A DNA stretch of 64,000 bases from Clostridia bacterium (lineage in GTDB: Bacteria; Bacillota; Clostridia; Lachnospirales; Bianqueaceae): assembly GCA_900764045.1 (NCBI GenBank), contig CAAFMN010000010.1, positions 25,847 to 89,846 on the forward strand, read 5' to 3'. The notes beneath the pieces are model-generated. The model ran no database searches. It was not told where the DNA came from and was given only the letters and a program-made list of their open reading frames with translations. Below, piece after piece: positions 61,826 through 64,000 of this stretch (position 1 is the first letter of the stretch; each line of letters begins with the position of its first letter). A program made the position numbers and the translations under genes.

Positions 61826-62558
61826 TACGCTGATTCGTGTAGAAGATGTCAAGATGCACTTTAAGAATGGAGAGATCAAGGCGCTGGACGGTGTGTCGCT
61901 GGAGATCCATAAGGGAGAGGTTGTGGTTATCATTGGGCCCTCCGGTTCTGGTAAGTCCACGCTGCTGCGGTGTCTGAACCGCCTGGAGACTCCGACGTCC
62001 GGGCACATCTATGTGGATAATGTGGATATCACCAATCCAAAAACGGATATCAACCATCATCGTCAGAAGATGGGGATGGTGTTCCAGCATTTTAATCTGT
62101 TCCCGAATATGACGATTCTCAAAAATATGACGCTTGCTCCGACCCTGCTTCTGAAAAAGAGTAAGCAGGAGGCAGAGAAACAGGCGATGCAGCTTCTGGA
62201 ACGTGTCGGGCTGGCAGACAGAGCCGGAGCGTATCCTTCGCAGCTCTCCGGAGGACAAAAGCAGCGAATTGCCATTGTCCGGGCGCTGTGCATGAATCCG
62301 GAGATTATGCTCTTTGATGAGCCGACATCGGCTCTGGATCCGGAGATGGTGGGAGAAGTACTGGAGGTTATGAAGGAACTGGCCAAGTCCGGTATGACGA
62401 TGGCGGTGGTTACACATGAGATGGGCTTCGCGAGAGAAGTCGCGAGCCGTGTCATCTTCATGGCCAACGGCAAGATCGTCGAAGAGAATTCCCCTGAAGA
62501 GTTTTTCGCTCATCCGCAGGAAGAGCGTACCAAAGAATTTTTGTCAAAGGTTCTGTAA
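61815..62558 (+). CDS. Amino-acid ABC transporter ATP-binding protein
   Basis: 247 residues, GlnQ/HisP family. Walker [19 protein letters not shown] near 37, Q-loop [16 protein letters not shown], signature [15 protein letters not shown], Walker [19 protein letters not shown] and switch His in [12 protein letters not shown]. It starts at GTG 61815, overlapping the permease end by 11 bases with AGGAGG upstream. It drives polar amino-acid uptake. Confidence 0.96.
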   Translation: MSTDTLIRVEDVKMHFKNGEIKALDGVSLEIHKGEVVVIIGPSGSGKSTLLRCLNRLETPTSGHIYVDNVDITNPKTDINHHRQKMGMVFQHFNLFPNMTILKNMTLAPTLLLKKSKQEAEKQAMQLLERVGLADRAGAYPSQLSGGQKQRIAIVRALCMNPEIMLFDEPTSALDPEMVGEVLEVMKELAKSGMTMAVVTHEMGFAREVASRVIFMANGKIVEENSPEEFFAHPQEERTKEFLSKVL

Positions 62559-62570
62559 TCACATAAGAAA

Positions 62571-62605
62571 GGATCCGAATGGTTTGCGCCATTCGGATCT
62601 TTTTT
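62571..62605. terminator. Terminator between amino-acid transporter and MetE-like gene
   Basis: GATCCGAATGG/CCATTCGGATC 11-bp stem, six-base loop, then TTTTTTAA. It can serve both convergent genes. Confidence 0.9.
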
Positions 62606-62608
62606 AAT

Positions 62609-63724
62609 TTATTTCCAGATCTCATCCGCGATTTCTTTTACCAGTGCCAGCTTAGCCCACTGCTCTTCTTCGGTCAGCTTGTTGCCGATCTCGCAGGAGG
62701 CGAATCCGCACTGCGGGCTCAGGCACAGCCGATCCAGCGGAAGGTACTGCGCGGCCTTATGAATTCGGTCGATGACCGTCTGCTTATCCTCCAACTTGGG
62801 GGATTTGGTGGTGATCAGGCCAAGCACAACCTTCTTATCGCCGGATACTTCAGCCAGAGGCTCAAAGCCGCCGGAACGCTCATCGTCAAATTCCAGATAG
62901 TATGCAGATACATTCTCGCGGGCAAACAGAGTCTTGGCGACACCGTCATAGGCGCCGCTGCTCGCGTAGGTGGAGTGGAAATTGCCGCGGCACACATGTG
63001 TTGTGATTGCCAGATCCTCCGGAGCTTTTGCGATTGCCAGATTATTGATATTCAACAGCTGCTCCTTGATCTTTTCTAGACCGCCCTTGTCCGTGCCGAA
63101 AAGCTCACAGGCACGAGGATCCACCAGCATTCCCCAGGAACAATCGTCCAGCTGAAGATTGCGGCAGCCGGCGGCATACAGATCGGCAATGACCTTCTGA
63201 TAGCCCTGGGCGATGTCCTCGACCAGCTCTTCGGTAAATTTATAGTATTTGCGGGTATTCTTGAGAGCAAAGGGCATGATCATCTGCTCCAGAAACTGTG
63301 CTGGAGCCGGGATGGTCTGCTTGGCGACAGTATTTTCGTCTTCCAGTGCGTGAACGAACCGGAAATGCTCTACAAAAGGATGGCTCTCTACAGAGACCTT
63401 ACTGGTCAGATAGGTGTCGTCGATCATCGCGGCTTCTCCGTGAAAAGGCAGTCCGGTCAGAGTCTTGGAATGTCCGACTCCATGAAAGCCCCACATAAAA
63501 TCCAGATGCCAGGTGGCTCTGCGGAATTCGCCATCCGTGATTACATGATATCCGGCGGATTTCTGCTTGGCGACAAGATCCAAAATACATTTGTCCTCTA
63601 CGGCTTTCAGGTCTGCGGAGGTGATGTTTCCGGACTCGAAATCAGCGCGGACCTTCTTCAACTGAGCCGGCCGCAGAAAGCTTCCTACATAGTCATAACG
63701 AAATGGTACATGGGACTTAGACAT
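62609..63724 (-). CDS. MetE-like cobalamin-independent methionine synthase-family protein (YxjG type)
   Basis: 371 residues, only the catalytic C-terminal barrel of MetE, as in Bacillus YxjG/YxjH. N-terminal VPFRYDYVGSFLRP, DGEFRRATWHLDF, LQLDDCSWG, the zinc-site regions TTHVCRGNFHS (His, Cys) and LSPQCGFASCE (Cys). YxjG-type proteins are thought to transfer methyl groups, possibly from an alternative donor to homocysteine. AGAGGAGAG precedes the ATG. No S-box riboswitch is seen in the 46-base leader. Confidence 0.9.
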   Translation of the reverse strand: MSKSHVPFRYDYVGSFLRPAQLKKVRADFESGNITSADLKAVEDKCILDLVAKQKSAGYHVITDGEFRRATWHLDFMWGFHGVGHSKTLTGLPFHGEAAMIDDTYLTSKVSVESHPFVEHFRFVHALEDENTVAKQTIPAPAQFLEQMIMPFALKNTRKYYKFTEELVEDIAQGYQKVIADLYAAGCRNLQLDDCSWGMLVDPRACELFGTDKGGLEKIKEQLLNINNLAIAKAPEDLAITTHVCRGNFHSTYASSGAYDGVAKTLFARENVSAYYLEFDDERSGGFEPLAEVSGDKKVVLGLITTKSPKLEDKQTVIDRIHKAAQYLPLDRLCLSPQCGFASCEIGNKLTEEEQWAKLALVKEIADEIWK

Positions 63725-63766
63725 GATATCTCTCCTCTTTTATTCTTTTCTCTGAGTACAGACTAT

Positions 63767-63795
63767 AGTATAAAGGAAGCGAGGAAGTTTGTAAA
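63767..63795 (-). promoter_or_regulatory. Promoter of the MetE-like gene
   Basis: Minus-strand TTTACA (63790-63795), 17-base spacer, TATACT (63767-63772). Confidence 0.6.
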
Positions 63796-63834
63796 ATACA
63801 AGAAAAAGCACGTTGTCCATAGTGATATGTACCC

Positions 63835-63858
63835 CCAATACTGGACACCCAGTATTGG
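63835..63858. repeat. Inverted repeat near the IS left end
   Basis: CCAATACTGG and CCAGTATTGG, perfect 10-bp arms with four bases between, 13 bases before the transposase start. It resembles the terminal or regulatory palindrome of an insertion sequence. Confidence 0.55.
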
Positions 63859-63870
63859 AGGTATTGCTAT

Positions 63871-64000
63871 ATGAAATACAGTTATGAGTACAAGCGGATG
63901 TGCGTTGAGTTATATCGACAAGGGAAATGGCCAGAAACGCCGGAGGGGGCGGCAGAGCGGACGTTTCGGAGCAACATTCGCAAATGGGTTCGTATGGAAA
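63871..64000 (+). CDS. Transposase orfA-like N-terminus of an insertion sequence (partial)
   Basis: Forty-three codons, running off the right edge. MKYSYEYKRMCVELYRQGKWPETPE is the beginning of the helix-turn-helix protein found in IS3-like or related insertion sequences of Clostridia. GGAGG lies eight to nine bases upstream. The open frame is intact to the edge; the rest of the element is outside the window, so completeness cannot be judged. Confidence 0.75.
   Translation, partial: MKYSYEYKRMCVELYRQGKWPETPEGAAERTFRSNIRKWVRME

Noticed and set aside
62604..63900. SAM (S-box) riboswitch upstream of the MetE-like gene
   Set aside because: Only about 46 bases separate promoter and start, too short for an S-box, and no K-turn stem was seen.
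1..64000. A CRISPR array or defence island
   Set aside because: No regularly spaced repeats and no restriction-modification, Cas or toxin genes were recognised in the window.

Overview
The window is the replication-origin region of a bacterial chromosome, most likely a Clostridia member of the Bacillota and probably a gut Lachnospiraceae-type species. The reasons are the dnaA-dnaN-yaaA-recF block, the rpmH-rnpA-yidD-yidC-jag-mnmE-mnmG-rsmG-noc-soj-parB series, parS sites of the Bacillus/Clostridium type, a YlmC/YmxH protein, a DUF4446 protein next to parB, and strong AGGAGG ribosome binding sites. No taxon was confirmed by a search. The replication origin lies at about 39.37-41.15 kb. Almost everything from 6 to 41 kb is read leftward (minus strand), and almost everything from 41 to 62.6 kb is read rightward, as expected for two forks leaving one origin.

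Left arm, distal part (1-31 kb): a truncated polysaccharide deacetylase, an ApbE lipoprotein, a YlmC/YmxH protein and a membrane protein; a rightward sugar-catabolism operon (two TIM-barrel isomerases and a Gfo/Idh/MocA dehydrogenase, 2.3-5.1 kb); an AraC regulator with an M42 aminopeptidase; an Eis-like acetyltransferase; an M18 aminopeptidase and galactokinase; a membrane glycerophosphodiesterase with a two-component system; an alpha/beta hydrolase; a phosphate module (Na/Pi transporter with PhoU domain, PhoP/PhoR-type regulators, and a candidate Pho box); an alpha-L-fucosidase; then HAD-DUF4446-parB-parA, two perfect parS sites inside the end of a lipid-kinase gene, argS, a GNAT protein and a second ParB (Noc-like).

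Left arm, proximal part (29-41 kb): rsmG, mnmG, mnmE, jag, yidC, yidD, rnpA and rpmH (tRNA and ribosome maturation, membrane insertion), then an HD phosphohydrolase, recF, yaaA, dnaN and dnaA. The usual divergence of dnaA and rpmH is absent. Both point left, and gyrB/gyrA do not follow recF.

Right arm (41-64 kb): DUF4867 protein, fucose/arabinose-isomerase-like protein and SGNH hydrolase; a MoxR-DUF58-membrane protein operon; an SBP-permease-ATPase transporter plus an AEC carrier; a minus-strand pair of poorly characterised proteins; a DivIVA-like coiled-coil protein, a membrane protein, a GH28 hydrolase and a metallophosphoesterase; an aldo/keto reductase; ftsH; a polar amino-acid ABC transporter; a MetE-like methyltransferase; and the left end of an insertion sequence at the edge.

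No intergenic stretch exceeds 300 bases. The longest (39362-39656) is the dnaA-dnaN origin region. No rRNA, tRNA or CRISPR array was seen. Start codons were often moved inward from the longest reading frame where a clear Shine-Dalgarno sequence decides the start.
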